Shown: in pieces, positions 25,177 through 33,474 of the stretch
Numbering within the stretch: position 1 is the first letter of the stretch
Layout: each line of letters opens with the position of its first letter
DNA from: Cytobacillus dafuensis
Lineage (GTDB): Bacteria > Bacillota > Bacilli > Bacillales > Cytobacillaceae
Assembly: GCF_007995155.1 (NCBI RefSeq)
Contig: NZ_CP042593.1
Coordinates: forward strand, 4,072,001 to 4,136,000
Reading direction: 5' to 3'
Length of the DNA stretch: 64,000 bases
Made by a program: the position numbers and the translations under genes
The notes under the pieces: generated by a model
The model's input: the letters and a program-made list of their open reading frames with translations, nothing else
What the model was told of the DNA's origin: nothing
The model's database searches: none

Positions 25177-25411
25177 TTAGAAAAGCAGAAGCGCTTTCGG
25201 AACCAAAGAACAGATTGTTCCTGACAGGCTGCTTGCGCTAGAAATAATAAACTCCCATCCGCCATATTGGATGGGAGTCGTCAAAAACCATAGAAAAAGA
25301 CATAGCACAACAGTACTATTAATGATCATCTTTTTTCTAAAAAAGTATAGACTAATCCCATTCAAATATGACTTCGCAAATTTACGAATGTACTTTTGAA
25401 AACGGGATTAG
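25177..25411 (-). promoter_or_regulatory. Hairpin-rich leader with possible leader peptide before the MFS gene
   Basis: Three inverted repeats precede the MFS gene: CTAATCCC/GGGATTAG (25352-25411), ACTCCCATCC/GGATGGGAGT (25251-25278, followed by TTTATTATTT on the minus strand, terminator-like) and GGAAC/GTTCC (25199-25221). A frame of up to 62 codons (25365 to 25177) spans the terminator-like stem. This layout resembles the attenuators of Bacillus antibiotic-efflux genes, but the leader peptide's ribosome binding site is weak. Confidence 0.45.
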
Positions 25412-25447
25412 TTGATCATCGCCCTATGGTCACCCTCTCGTGTAATA

Positions 25448-25464
25448 GTGTAAATATCTTACAC
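25448..25464. promoter_or_regulatory. Palindrome between divergent MFS and SRPBCC genes
   Basis: GTGTAA-ATATC-TTACAC has 6-bp arms and lies between the two divergent transcription units. It looks like an operator; the cognate regulator is unknown. Confidence 0.4.
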
Positions 25465-25519
25465 TTTTTTATGTTGATTTTCAAGTGTTATTTTGTATTT
25501 TTTTACAAAAATTACTTGA

Positions 25520-25549
25520 TTGACATGAAACCAAATGGTTGGATATAAT
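25520..25549 (+). promoter_or_regulatory. Promoter of the SRPBCC-ArsR operon
   Basis: TTGACA (25520-25525) and TATAAT (25544-25549) are separated by 18 bases: both hexamers are perfect consensus, so a strong promoter that needs repression. Confidence 0.85.
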
Positions 25550-25558
25550 CAAAAATAC

Positions 25559-25574
25559 GAAACCAATTAGTTTC
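25559..25574. promoter_or_regulatory. Operator of the SRPBCC-ArsR operon
   Basis: GAAACCAATTAGTTTC is a 16-bp palindrome (GAAAC/GTTTC core) just after the -10. A related half (GAAACCAAATGGTT) overlaps the spacer. The ArsR-family product of the operon is the likely ligand-responsive repressor. Confidence 0.65.
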
Positions 25575-25604
25575 ATAAAATAACCGGAAAGAAGGATCAC
25601 TGAC

Positions 25605-26027
25605 TTGGAAAATAATGTACCTGATATTAAAAAAACAATAATATTTGAAGCTCCTATTCAAAAAGTATGGGATGTTGTATCTACTTCAGAAGGAATTGCA
25701 TCATGGTTCATGCAAAATGACTTTCAACTAGAGGTAGGACATGAGTTCCATATACAATCGCCATTTGGTCCATCTCCATGTAAAGTATTAGAAATCAATG
25801 CTCCATATCACCTATCCTTTTCTTGGGATACAGATGGTTGGATCGTTTCATTTACACTAAAGGAAATTGGAGACAAGACGGAGTTTACACTCATTCATGG
25901 AGGATGGAATCAGTCTGATGCAGTTGTTCCAAAAGCAGGTGAAAATGCTACTGTCATTCGTGATAGAATGAATGGCGGCTGGGAAGCGATTGTTAATGAA
26001 AAACTTCGTAAAGTTGTTGAAGGTTAA
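25605..26027 (+). CDS. SRPBCC/AHSA1-family protein paired with ArsR
   Basis: A 140-residue START-like protein with [21 protein letters not shown] at the front and the C-terminal helix [17 protein letters not shown]; both are standard AHSA1 features. The start is a TTG with AAGGA 8 nt before it. Its TAA overlaps the next ATG (TAATG), so it is coupled to the ArsR-type regulator. Such SRPBCC-ArsR pairs are widespread in Bacillaceae; the pairing suggests a ligand-binding protein and its regulator, with unknown ligand. Confidence 0.8.
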   Translation: MENNVPDIKKTIIFEAPIQKVWDVVSTSEGIASWFMQNDFQLEVGHEFHIQSPFGPSPCKVLEINAPYHLSFSWDTDGWIVSFTLKEIGDKTEFTLIHGGWNQSDAVVPKAGENATVIRDRMNGGWEAIVNEKLRKVVEG

Positions 26028-26386
26028 TGTCCGCTTTACAAAAGTACGATATTTATCAAGCGATTGCTGACCCAACCCGTAGAGAAGTTCTGAAATTACT
26101 TGCTAAGAAAGAACGACCGATTTCAGAAATCACCTCCCACTTTCCAATGAGCCGTACTGCCATTGCAAAGCATCTTCATGTTCTATCAGAAGCCGAATTA
26201 GTCGTTGGGGAAAAAGTCGGCAGAGAAAAGCGCTATCGATTGCAGCCAGAAACTTTCTCTGAACTAAAACAGTGGCTTTCTTATTTCGATCAATTCTGGA
26301 ACAACAAGCTATCGATTTTAAAGCATGTTGTTGAAAAAGGAGAAAAAGATGAATTGAAAGTTATTAGAACAGAACATGAAAGCTAA
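26027..26386 (+). CDS. ArsR-family transcriptional regulator
   Basis: A 119-residue winged-helix protein: the IADPTRREVLKLLA opening and the recognition helix MSRTAIAKHLHVLSEAELV are typical of the SdpR/YceK-like ArsR branch. There are no Cys residues, so metal sensing through thiolates is unlikely. It probably binds the palindrome at 25559-25574 and represses its own operon. A terminator follows. Confidence 0.85.
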   Translation: MSALQKYDIYQAIADPTRREVLKLLAKKERPISEITSHFPMSRTAIAKHLHVLSEAELVVGEKVGREKRYRLQPETFSELKQWLSYFDQFWNNKLSILKHVVEKGEKDELKVIRTEHES

Positions 26387-26402
26387 GATTAGGATTTTTT
26401 TG

Positions 26403-26431
26403 CGAACAGTGCCAGTCACTGTTCGTTTTTT
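26403..26431 (+). terminator. Terminator of the SRPBCC-ArsR operon
   Basis: CGAACAGTG pairs perfectly with CACTGTTCG (5-nt loop), followed by six T residues. Confidence 0.9.
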
Positions 26432-26530
26432 AAAATTGGAAAATAATATATTTAAAAGAAATTGTAACCTTTTCTTTTACTTAACGTCTTATTCTAGGAG
26501 AACCAGAAAAAGATCCAAGGAGGAGACAAA

Positions 26531-27460
26531 TTGAAAAGAATTGGAATACTAGCAACAGCAGTTTTGGTTTCTGGATTGGCATTAAGCAATCATTCAGGAT
26601 ATGCTGCCAATAAACCTGCAGACACAAAAGGCACCTCTACAGTAGAATCTGCTCAACAAATCGAGACATCAAAATTCATTAAATTTTCTGGAGTCATTCA
26701 GAATATCGAGAAAGATAAGAAATCATCTCGGTTACTGGTTGAAAATCAAAATGAATCCTTAGAAATGGTTTTCCCAATCACAGATGAAGTATTGCTATTC
26801 GACAACGGCAAAGGCGAAAAACTTAAAAAAGATAAACTTGAAAAAGGCATGAAGGTCGAAGCCTACTATGATAAAAATAAGCCAATGCCTCTTATTTATC
26901 CTGCTACCATTACACCGGAAGTAATGATTGTGAACGGTAAAGAGATGGGACAAGTTAAAATATCAAAATATGATAAAAATCTCATAAGCCTTGATAATGA
27001 GATTAAATTGAATATTTCTAAAGACACTATTCTCTTAAATGAAAAGGGAGAAACAATTAAGAAAGCTGACCTAACAGGCAAGGAATTAATCGTATTCTAC
27101 AATATTTCAACGAGAAGCATTCCAGCCCAAACAACCCCTGTAAAGATCATTGCTCTAGAGTATACTGACGAAAAGTTGGTGGAAATGCAAAAGATTATTG
27201 ATGAAGACCATTATTTTAAAGACGAAACAAAAATGATCCCTATTAGAAAAGTAGCAGAGCATCTAGGCTACAACGTGAAATGGAATAACAAACAGAAAAA
27301 CTTTTCAGTGAGTAAGCAAAATCGCTCATTTCTTATCTCAATTGGCAAGAAGGAATACGGTTACAACCGTAGTATAAAATATTTTGACGTAGCTCCTGAA
27401 ATAAAAAATGGAAAATCCTATGTACCAGAGGAATTCCTTGACATGTTGTTAATGAAATAA
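26531..27460 (+). CDS. Secreted protein with copper amine oxidase-like stalk domain
   Basis: A 309-residue exported protein. A signal peptide (about residues 1-25, cleaved near GYAA) is followed by two OB-like beta segments with repeated VEA/VFY-type strands, and a C-terminal region (about 222-309) with MIPIRKVAEHLGYNVKWNNKQKNFSV and SYVPEEFLDMLL, the pattern of the copper amine oxidase N-terminal ('stalk') domain found on many Firmicute wall proteins. The TTG start has AAGGAGGAG before it. The function is unknown. The last codon and stop (AAATAA) coincide with the first bases of an R2 repeat. Confidence 0.72.
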   Translation: MKRIGILATAVLVSGLALSNHSGYAANKPADTKGTSTVESAQQIETSKFIKFSGVIQNIEKDKKSSRLLVENQNESLEMVFPITDEVLLFDNGKGEKLKKDKLEKGMKVEAYYDKNKPMPLIYPATITPEVMIVNGKEMGQVKISKYDKNLISLDNEIKLNISKDTILLNEKGETIKKADLTGKELIVFYNISTRSIPAQTTPVKIIALEYTDEKLVEMQKIIDEDHYFKDETKMIPIRKVAEHLGYNVKWNNKQKNFSVSKQNRSFLISIGKKEYGYNRSIKYFDVAPEIKNGKSYVPEEFLDMLLMK

Positions 27461-27613
27461 AGTGAAACTTCCATCAGTGGGGGTTTTTCTTCATCCCCCA
27501 CTGATGGTTAGTTGAACCAATCGGGCATTTACGGGCAGTTGATCCCCAGTTACTCTTCTTTGCATACGCGAATCCTTGAAGTGGGGTCTTACTGCCCGTT
27601 AATCTGCGATAAA
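27457..27613 (+). repeat. R2 dispersed repeat, short copy c
   Basis: 157 bp. It has the two end hairpins of R2 (CATCAGTGGGGG / CCCCCACTGATG and the ACGGGCAG / CTGCCCGT pair) but lacks the AGGAC-loop module. Its first ATAAAG supplies the TAA stop of the preceding gene. Confidence 0.85.
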
Positions 27614-27637
27614 TTTTTCTGTTAAAATATCCTAAAT

Positions 27638-27668
27638 AAAGCTGACCCAACTTTGGATCAGCTTTTTT
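27638..27668 (+). terminator. Terminator downstream of the R2 copy
   Basis: AAAGCTGACCC pairs with GGATCAGCTTT (one mismatch), followed by T residues. It probably ended the secreted-protein gene before R2 inserted between them. Confidence 0.75.
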
Positions 27669-27773
27669 GCTGTACAGTTGTCCCTTTACAATGAATAGGA
27701 ATATTTTTTACAAATCACTACTATCCATCTTAATATAATGACGAAATTACACTTAAATGAGCAGGTGAATTCC

Positions 27774-28523
27774 ATGAAAAAAGCATGGCTAGTATCATTT
27801 ATCAGACTACCTTTGCTCTTTATCTCTTTAATGGTTCTTTATATATTGTTTCATTTTATTGGAGGAGAATTTGATTTCTATTTACTCCCTATTCTATCTA
27901 CACTTTCCTTTACAATCGTCAATATCGGTTGTTTTATATTTTTGCATCTCTTATTAAAAAAAGAAGGCCTATCATTGAAAAAATTAATCGGGTTTCGTTC
28001 TGATTTTTTAATAAAAGATATTTTATTCGGTTTTTTGTGGTTATTTGTTTTATATATCCCTTTTGTTTTGGCAGTCATAGGAACAATGTTTCTCCTATAT
28101 GGAACCGATTTATTCCAGCACTTTCAAACAGTCTTTGTGGCGGATGAAGAATCCATTTCTTTATCTGTACCGAGATGGTTCATATGGACGACTGCTAGCA
28201 TATCTGCTGTTTTCCCTTTTTTAAATGCACCTATTGAAGAGCTCATGTATCGAGGGTATTCCCAGCCAATGTTTATCAATGAGTATAAAAAAGTATGGAT
28301 CGGCATTGTCATTCCATCCATCGGTTTTGCCTTGCAACATATTATCTTAGCGACTACTCTGCAAGGAACTATCGTTTATGCTGTTGCATTCTTTCTTTGG
28401 GGTATTGGCAGCGGAATTATCTATCACAAACAAAAAAGGCTATTTCCTTTAATCGTCTGTCATTTCATCGTCAATATCACATTCGGGATAATACCGATTG
28501 TATTCCTTGTTTTAGGGACTTAA
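27774..28523 (+). CDS. CPBP-family intramembrane metalloprotease
   Basis: A 249-residue membrane protein of the CAAX protease/bacteriocin-processing (Abi) family. The catalytic motifs are present: EELMYRG (EExxxR) near residue 157, FALQH near 185 and CHFIVN near 233. About six to seven membrane segments. I use ATG 27774, preceded by GCAGGTGA; an ATG 36 bases upstream has no ribosome binding site. Roles in the family range from peptide-pheromone processing to self-immunity. No partner gene lies beside it. Confidence 0.83.
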   Translation: MKKAWLVSFIRLPLLFISLMVLYILFHFIGGEFDFYLLPILSTLSFTIVNIGCFIFLHLLLKKEGLSLKKLIGFRSDFLIKDILFGFLWLFVLYIPFVLAVIGTMFLLYGTDLFQHFQTVFVADEESISLSVPRWFIWTTASISAVFPFLNAPIEELMYRGYSQPMFINEYKKVWIGIVIPSIGFALQHIILATTLQGTIVYAVAFFLWGIGSGIIYHKQKRLFPLIVCHFIVNITFGIIPIVFLVLGT

Positions 28524-28562
28524 AAGAAATACACGCGGGCATATATTGATTAATGTTTAAGG

Positions 28563-28974
28563 ACTCATTGTTACCGTTATACGGATAAATGAAGGATATC
28601 GGGCTCATTGATCGACTCATTGTTACCGCTATCCAAAAAAATGAAGGATAACGGGTTCATTGATCGATTCATTGTTACCGCTATCCAAAAAAATGAAGGA
28701 TAACGGGCTCATTGAACGACTCATTGTTACCGCTATCCAAAAAAATGAAGGATAACGGGCTCATTGATCGATTCATTGTTACCGCTATCCAAAAAAATGA
28801 AGGATAACAGGCTCATTGATCGATTCATTGTTACCGCTATCCAAAAAAATGAAGGATAACGGGCTCATTGACCGATTCTTTGTTACCGCTATCCAAAAAA
28901 ATGAAGGATAACGGGCTCATTGACCGATTCTTTGTTACCGCTATCCAAAAAAATGAAGGATAACAGGCTCATTG
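28563..28974. repeat. Tandem array T1, eight copies of a 52-bp unit
   Basis: GTTACCG recurs at 28570, 28622, 28674, 28726, 28778, 28830, 28882 and 28934, exactly 52 bases apart. Each unit contains CCGCTATCC and GGATAACGG (imperfect inverted arms around AAAAAAATGAA) and CTCATTGA. Copies differ at a few positions, with the first most diverged. No long open frame runs through it, and there are no unique spacers, so it is not a CRISPR array. It fills the interval between the CPBP gene and mta. Confidence 0.92.
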
Positions 28975-29020
28975 TGTGTTTCCGGCAAAAAAGGAAGCAT
29001 ACGGCACCACAAAAAGAAAT

Positions 29021-29052
29021 AACCCGATCCTGATAAACAGAACCGGGCTTTA
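29021..29052 (-). terminator. Terminator of mta
   Basis: On the minus strand CCCGGTTCTG pairs with CAGGATCGGG (one mismatch) and is followed by TTATTTCTTTTTG. Confidence 0.75.
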
Positions 29053-29091
29053 GTCTAGCTTAATTTTTTAAAATCACAGTTTTTAAATCTA

Positions 29092-29856
29092 TTATTGTTT
29101 CATTCCTGTATAAATAAGAATAGCATCTCTTAGAAATTCAGCTGTTCCCGGCTGCTCTTTGTCATAATAAGCCGTAAATCTTTCATCATCTACATACATT
29201 TGTGCAAGTCCAGCATGTGCTTCCTTGCTGTATTTGCTCCAATAGAAGCATAGCCATTGCTTATGCAAATCTGCTGCTTTCTGAGCTAATTCCCCCGCTG
29301 GATCCCCTGTTGCAAATGCTTTTGCTAATGTCTCCTGGACTTCATTCGCCAAGTTCGTCACTTCTTCATTCTGTTCCTGAGTCATGTTCATCAACTTGGC
29401 ATTGGATTTATCAACTATATCGTTTCCGTACTTTTCACGAATTTCTTTCCCGTATTTTTTCTCATTGTCCTCGACCATTTTTTTCTTAAACCCTTCAAAT
29501 TTCTCTTTATCTGACATATGAATTCTCCCTTCTGTTAAGGCAATTGTCTTCTCAACATTGGCGATAAGCAAATCTAATTGTTGTCTTTTTTCAAGGAGTT
29601 TTTCGCGATGTTCTTTCAGTGCAATCGCTCCCTCAAACGAAGGCGAAGTGACAATATTTTTTATACTTTCTAAACTAACGCCTAATTCCCTGTAAAAAAG
29701 GATTTGCTGTAATCTGTCAACCTCCTCTTGCCCATAAATCCGGTATCCAGATGAATTAATTCTTGCCGGCTTAAGAATTTCAATTTCATCATAATACCTT
29801 AAGGTTCGGGTGCTGACACCTGCTAATCTTGCTAGCTTTTGCACTGTATATTCCAT
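29092..29856 (-). CDS. mta: MerR-family multidrug-responsive activator (Mta/TipA-like)
   Basis: A 254-residue regulator. An N-terminal MerR winged helix (YTVQKLARLAGVSTRTLRYYDE) and a long dimerisation coiled coil (about 75-120) are followed by a TipAS-type drug-binding globular domain (about 130-254, with HKQWLCFYWSKYSKEAHAGLAQMYV in outline). Length and order match B. subtilis Mta (about 257 residues), which activates multidrug efflux genes. Its own promoter has the stretched 19-bp spacer and dyad that MerR proteins need, so it very likely activates itself. No efflux gene lies next to it. Confidence 0.88.
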   Translation of the reverse strand: MEYTVQKLARLAGVSTRTLRYYDEIEILKPARINSSGYRIYGQEEVDRLQQILFYRELGVSLESIKNIVTSPSFEGAIALKEHREKLLEKRQQLDLLIANVEKTIALTEGRIHMSDKEKFEGFKKKMVEDNEKKYGKEIREKYGNDIVDKSNAKLMNMTQEQNEEVTNLANEVQETLAKAFATGDPAGELAQKAADLHKQWLCFYWSKYSKEAHAGLAQMYVDDERFTAYYDKEQPGTAEFLRDAILIYTGMKQ

Positions 29857-29917
29857 TCGCTCACCTCCTTATCAGTAATGCTATACACTTCAAGAAAACT
29901 AACTTCCTTGTAAATCA

Positions 29918-29948
29918 ACAATACACCTTTACGCAACGTGAAGGTCAA
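29918..29948 (-). promoter_or_regulatory. MerR-type promoter of mta with 19-bp spacer
   Basis: TTGACC (29948-29943) and TATTGT (29923-29918) are 19 bases apart. The spacer holds the dyad ACCTT-cACG-ttg-CGTa-AAGGT. Over-long spacers with a central dyad are the hallmark of MerR-activated promoters. Confidence 0.85.
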
Positions 29949-29984
29949 CAGCTATTTTTAATTATTTTTTAGTTTTTTTATAAT

Positions 29985-31238
29985 TCATCTTATATACTGA
30001 TTATATTTCTCGGCATCCGCTTTCCTGCACTCCACCTTGAGCAGCGTTCCACTAGACTCATATTCAGTTGCTCGGATATGACTTTGTTCATTAAAATATG
30101 AGACAATTTCTCCTTCTGAGTAAGGAATAAGGAATTCACAATGAATATAATCATCAAAAATTTGATTACTAATGAATTGACTTAGTTCATCCAATCCAAC
30201 CCTATTTTTTGCCGACAAATATACGCGATCATGATGAATAGAAGGAAAGCTTCCCTCCATTAAATCAGCCTTATTATAGGCATAGATAATCGGAATATCT
30301 TTAACACCAATATCTGCTAATACATGTTTCGTAAGCTTCTTCTGCTCCTCATGATAAGGATTCGAATAATCAATCACATGAATGAGCAAATCTGCTTCTA
30401 TCACTTCTTCTAATGTTGAACGGAACGCTTTCACGAGATGATGAGGAAGCTTATTGATAAAGCCCACTGTGTCCGTTAATAAAAAAGCTTTATTATTCTT
30501 TAGCTTTATTTTCCTGACAGATGTTTCTAAAGTTGCGAACAGCATATTCTTTTCGAAAACTTGTTTATCTGCTCCTCGACTGAACTTTTCAAGCATCGCG
30601 TTCATGATCGTAGACTTTCCAGCATTCGTGTAGCCCACGAGTGAAACGACAGGAATCTCATTTTGGGTGCGCTTCTTTCTTTGCGTTTTACGTTGTGCCA
30701 CTAACTTCTCAAGCTCTTTTGTTAATTTAGCAATTTTCTCTTCTACTTTCCTTCGATCAAGCTCTAATTTTGTTTCACCGGCGCCCCTATTTTTTAACCC
30801 AGCCCCACCACCTTGACGGCCTAAAGATTCACGCATGCCAATTAGTCGAGGAAGCATATATTTTAATCTCGCCACTTCTACTTGAAGCTGGGACTCTCTC
30901 GTTTTTGCCCGACTTGCAAAAATGTCTAAGATTAACATTGTACGGTCTATTACCTCGCATTCAAGCTCCGATTCTAAATTTCGAATTTGCGAAGGCGATA
31001 GTTCTTCATCACATATGACCATATCTGCATCCTTCTCTTTTAGAAAATTATGCAGTTCTTGTATCTTTCCAGTACCAATGTAATGGCTTTTATTTATTTG
31101 GTTCAAATTCTGCGTCATATCTCCAAGAACGATGACATTGCCCGCAGCAGCTAAATTTCCGAGTTCTTGCATCGAGTATACAAAGTCTTCTTGATTATTG
31201 TTTACATTCACACCTACTAAAATAGCTTTTCTTTCCAT
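29985..31238 (-). CDS. hflX: GTPase HflX
   Basis: A 417-residue ribosome-associated GTPase that splits stalled or hibernating ribosomes. The N-terminal domain has the glycine-rich LGRQGGGAGLKNRGAGETKLELDRR linker in outline; the coiled coil follows and then the G domain with G1 GYTNAGKST, G3 DTVGF, and G4 NKAD. I use ATG 31238 with GGAG upstream (10 nt). The frame stays open for 92 codons further because the R1 element has no stop there, but that part matches R1 DNA elsewhere and is not protein. Confidence 0.93.
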   Translation of the reverse strand: MERKAILVGVNVNNNQEDFVYSMQELGNLAAAGNVIVLGDMTQNLNQINKSHYIGTGKIQELHNFLKEKDADMVICDEELSPSQIRNLESELECEVIDRTMLILDIFASRAKTRESQLQVEVARLKYMLPRLIGMRESLGRQGGGAGLKNRGAGETKLELDRRKVEEKIAKLTKELEKLVAQRKTQRKKRTQNEIPVVSLVGYTNAGKSTIMNAMLEKFSRGADKQVFEKNMLFATLETSVRKIKLKNNKAFLLTDTVGFINKLPHHLVKAFRSTLEEVIEADLLIHVIDYSNPYHEEQKKLTKHVLADIGVKDIPIIYAYNKADLMEGSFPSIHHDRVYLSAKNRVGLDELSQFISNQIFDDYIHCEFLIPYSEGEIVSYFNEQSHIRATEYESSGTLLKVECRKADAEKYNQYIR

Positions 31239-31265
31239 ATATTCATCACTCCGTTCAAAAATAAT

Positions 31266-31512
31266 GACTACGTTAAACTTCCCTGTTGATTTCCGCTGCT
31301 GGCACTTAGCGATTGCGGGCGGTCCGGAAGCCTCCTCGTCGCTATCGCTCCTGCGGGGTCTCCCTTTGACTCGCTTCTCCCGCAGGACGTTGAATAATCT
31401 TCCCCGAATACTCACCGCACGAAGAAAATGCGAATGCATTTTTGAGGATCTCGCGCCTTCCGCTCCAATCAACAACAAATAAGGTTTTTCAAGACTGAGC
31501 TTTAACACAGCC
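31266..31512 (-). repeat. R1 MITE-like element, copy c, with perfect target duplication
   Basis: 247 bp bounded by GACTACGTTAAA and TTTAACACAGCC. The flanking 8-mers AAAATAAT (31258-31265 and 31513-31520) are identical, a clear target-site duplication. This copy has an extra 60-bp internal segment (GAATAATCTTCCCCGAAT...), shared with copy d. It separates hflX from the upstream terminator. Confidence 0.92.
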
Positions 31513-31517
31513 AAAAT

Positions 31518-31547
31518 AATAAAAACACAGGCTAGCTGCCTGTGTTT
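31518..31547 (-). terminator. Terminator between the ncRNA locus and hflX
   Basis: AAACACAGGC pairs with GCCTGTGTTT (5-nt loop), followed on the minus strand by TTTATTATTTTGG. Any hflX promoter must lie downstream of it, that is within R1 or next to it. Confidence 0.8.
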
Positions 31548-31696
31548 GAGTAAACGAAGAATATAACAAAATAAACCTAATAAGGATGATGAAATAAACC
31601 ATCCAAAATAGGTGGTTGAATGGTCTTCACATGCATTATGATGGGCAATTATGAAGATAGCCCATTAGTCATATGAAATTTTTCCGTTTTTTTAGA

Positions 31697-31890
31697 CAAC
31701 AAAAAAGAGAAGAGAATCGTCTCTCCCCTCTTTTCACGTATGCCGTAAAATTAGGTTCCCTTAAAAAGGCAGACCAATCCCGTTTACTCTGCACAGCAGG
31801 CAGAGCCTTAACCGTATTAAATTACTGGTTAAAAGTTTGGAATCGAAGTCTGCAATATGACACTAGGGAACCCTCCGTTCTTTGTAAGTT
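31697..31890 (-). ncRNA. Candidate independently transcribed structured ncRNA
   Basis: About 194 nt with its own promoter and terminator. Paired segments: GGTTCCCT (31865-31872 as complement) with AGGGAACC (31754-31761 as complement); GCAGAC with GTCTGC (31848-31853 / 31769-31774); and between them two short hairpins (TTAACC...GGTTAA at 31808-31832, CTCTGC...GCAGAG at 31787-31805). At the 3' end GAGGGGAGAG / CTCTTCTCT plus TTTTTT forms the terminator (about 31697-31735). The length is near that of 6S RNA, but I cannot assign a family; no good protein frame competes on the minus strand. Confidence 0.6.
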
Positions 31891-31896
31891 GAATTT

Positions 31897-31925
31897 ATTT
31901 TAACATGCAAAATTAAATATCGCAA
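31897..31925 (-). promoter_or_regulatory. Promoter of the candidate ncRNA
   Basis: TTGCGA (31925-31920) and TAAAAT (31902-31897) are separated by 17 bases, giving a predicted start near 31890. The rest of 31926-32141 shows no feature I can support. Confidence 0.6.
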
Positions 31926-32141
31926 TAAATTTTCCATATATGTTTTCTTTTGGAAATACAAGACCAGTAATTCCTTTAGAATAACCCCATTGTCTTAGCC
32001 AAAATTCTAAATTGGAGGATATGACCAGGTTCCGAAAAAATGACCTTGTTTAGGGACAAATCCCCCCACAAAAAAACTCGTATGGGCAACACTGGATCAC
32101 TTTCATGAGCGATAACCACAAAAAGAATTGGGCTCCGTTAC

Positions 32142-33434
32142 TTATTGATAGGCTTTTACCCCTAATAATGTTTCTAAATCTACTATCTCAAAATTCTGTT
32201 CTTGCAATGCTTCGATAATAAGAGGCAGTGCTTTTGCCGTCTCTGTCTTTTCTGAATCAGAATGCATCAGAATAATATCCCCATTTCGAACATTTTCGAC
32301 TACGTTGTTTACAATATTGCTAGACTCCTTTTGTGACCAGTCAAGTGTGTCAATGGACCACAGAACGATGGAATAGCCTTCTTGTTCCGTGATGGACGCA
32401 ACCTTGTCATTCGTTTCTCCATATGGCGTGCGGAGAATGGCTGGTTCTTGCTCTATTACTGCTTGTATGGCTTTTCCTGCCTGGTTTACTTCCTCTTGAA
32501 TCTTTTCTTTACTTAAGCTTGTTAAATCGACGTGATTGTAGCTATGGCTCAAAACTAAATTACCTTTAACATAGGCTTCCTTTACGACATCTGGGTATTT
32601 CTTTACCTCGCTGCCTAAAAAGAAAAAATTTCCCTTAACCTTATATTCATTTAATATATCAATTATAGCTGGAGTGACAACCTCATCTGGTCCATCATCA
32701 AATGTTAAAGCCACCATTTTTTTATTTGGACCATTTGTGTACACATTTTCATGCTCATTCGAGAACTGAACAATTTGCTCTCGCCAATTTTGCATTTTCT
32801 CCCAAGCTTGGGCAGTTAGCTGATTCGATTTTCCTTTTATATCTAGTGTATACTCGTCACCTGTATGTTGATTTACGATTGCCATTTGTGAATTGAAAAC
32901 AGATATATGATCAATTTCCTTCCTGTTTTTTGGGATAATCAGTTTCAGTTCAATGTTTTCATTTAATTTATATACATAAATATACTCATCATTTACCATT
33001 CTAATATCCATTGGCTCCCCAAAAACTTCTTCTGCCTCTTTAACCGTAACGGATCTTAAATCTTTCGCGTAGGAACGAATATCAAATACCTGTCCTGATT
33101 CATTAAACCCTAGAACAACATTCTTGTTCTTGTAGGTTGCATAATAACCAAACCCCGCCTTATCGACATGATCTGGTTCTCCCCACTCTGCTTTAACTTG
33201 TTTCATCGAGCTATTCAATACATTATACGGGCTATCTGACGTCATCCCTTTTTGTGCTCTTTCCATTATTTCATCCAGATTTGCGGCTTGGACAGGCTTC
33301 TCCTCTTTAGGCTGTGAGGCATTCTCCTGCAGCTGTGTTTTTTCTGCAGGGGGTATTTTTTCCGATTGGCAAGCTAAAGATACGGTGAAAAAAACTAAAC
33401 ATAATAGCAGAGTCATTATTCTTTGCTTATTCAT
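32142..33434 (-). CDS. Polysaccharide deacetylase lipoprotein with N-terminal DUF4309-like domain
   Basis: A 430-residue lipoprotein. Signal peptide with lipobox VSLAC (Cys about 22), a Pro/Glu/Gln-rich linker, an N-terminal domain (about 60-180, SPYNVLNSSMKQVKAEWGEPD, as in DUF4309/YjgB proteins) and a C-terminal NodB deacetylase domain with MVALTFDDGPD (catalytic Asp pair), HSYNH (metal-binding HxxxH), TPYG and the ILMHS end. It probably removes acetyl groups from peptidoglycan or another wall glycan, outside the cell. The start ATG has GGGAGGT 8 nt upstream; the ORF extends one GTG further, inside the site. Confidence 0.85.
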   Translation of the reverse strand: MNKQRIMTLLLCLVFFTVSLACQSEKIPPAEKTQLQENASQPKEEKPVQAANLDEIMERAQKGMTSDSPYNVLNSSMKQVKAEWGEPDHVDKAGFGYYATYKNKNVVLGFNESGQVFDIRSYAKDLRSVTVKEAEEVFGEPMDIRMVNDEYIYVYKLNENIELKLIIPKNRKEIDHISVFNSQMAIVNQHTGDEYTLDIKGKSNQLTAQAWEKMQNWREQIVQFSNEHENVYTNGPNKKMVALTFDDGPDEVVTPAIIDILNEYKVKGNFFFLGSEVKKYPDVVKEAYVKGNLVLSHSYNHVDLTSLSKEKIQEEVNQAGKAIQAVIEQEPAILRTPYGETNDKVASITEQEGYSIVLWSIDTLDWSQKESSNIVNNVVENVRNGDIILMHSDSEKTETAKALPLIIEALQEQNFEIVDLETLLGVKAYQ

Positions 33435-33474
33435 TTCGTCCACCTCCCTTGAGATCTTCCAATCTATTATTGCT

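Noticed and set aside
28563..28974. CRISPR array
   Set aside because: The whole 52-bp unit is repeated; there are no unique spacers, and no cas genes are present.
31239..31514. N-terminal 92-codon extension of HflX
   Set aside because: The extra residues come from translation of the R1 repeat; the same peptide appears in the R1 copy before dsrE. A start with a ribosome binding site exists at 31238 and gives the normal HflX length.
31673..31903. 76-codon plus-strand frame over the ncRNA candidate
   Set aside because: No ribosome binding site; the sequence is better explained by paired RNA helices and a minus-strand promoter and terminator.
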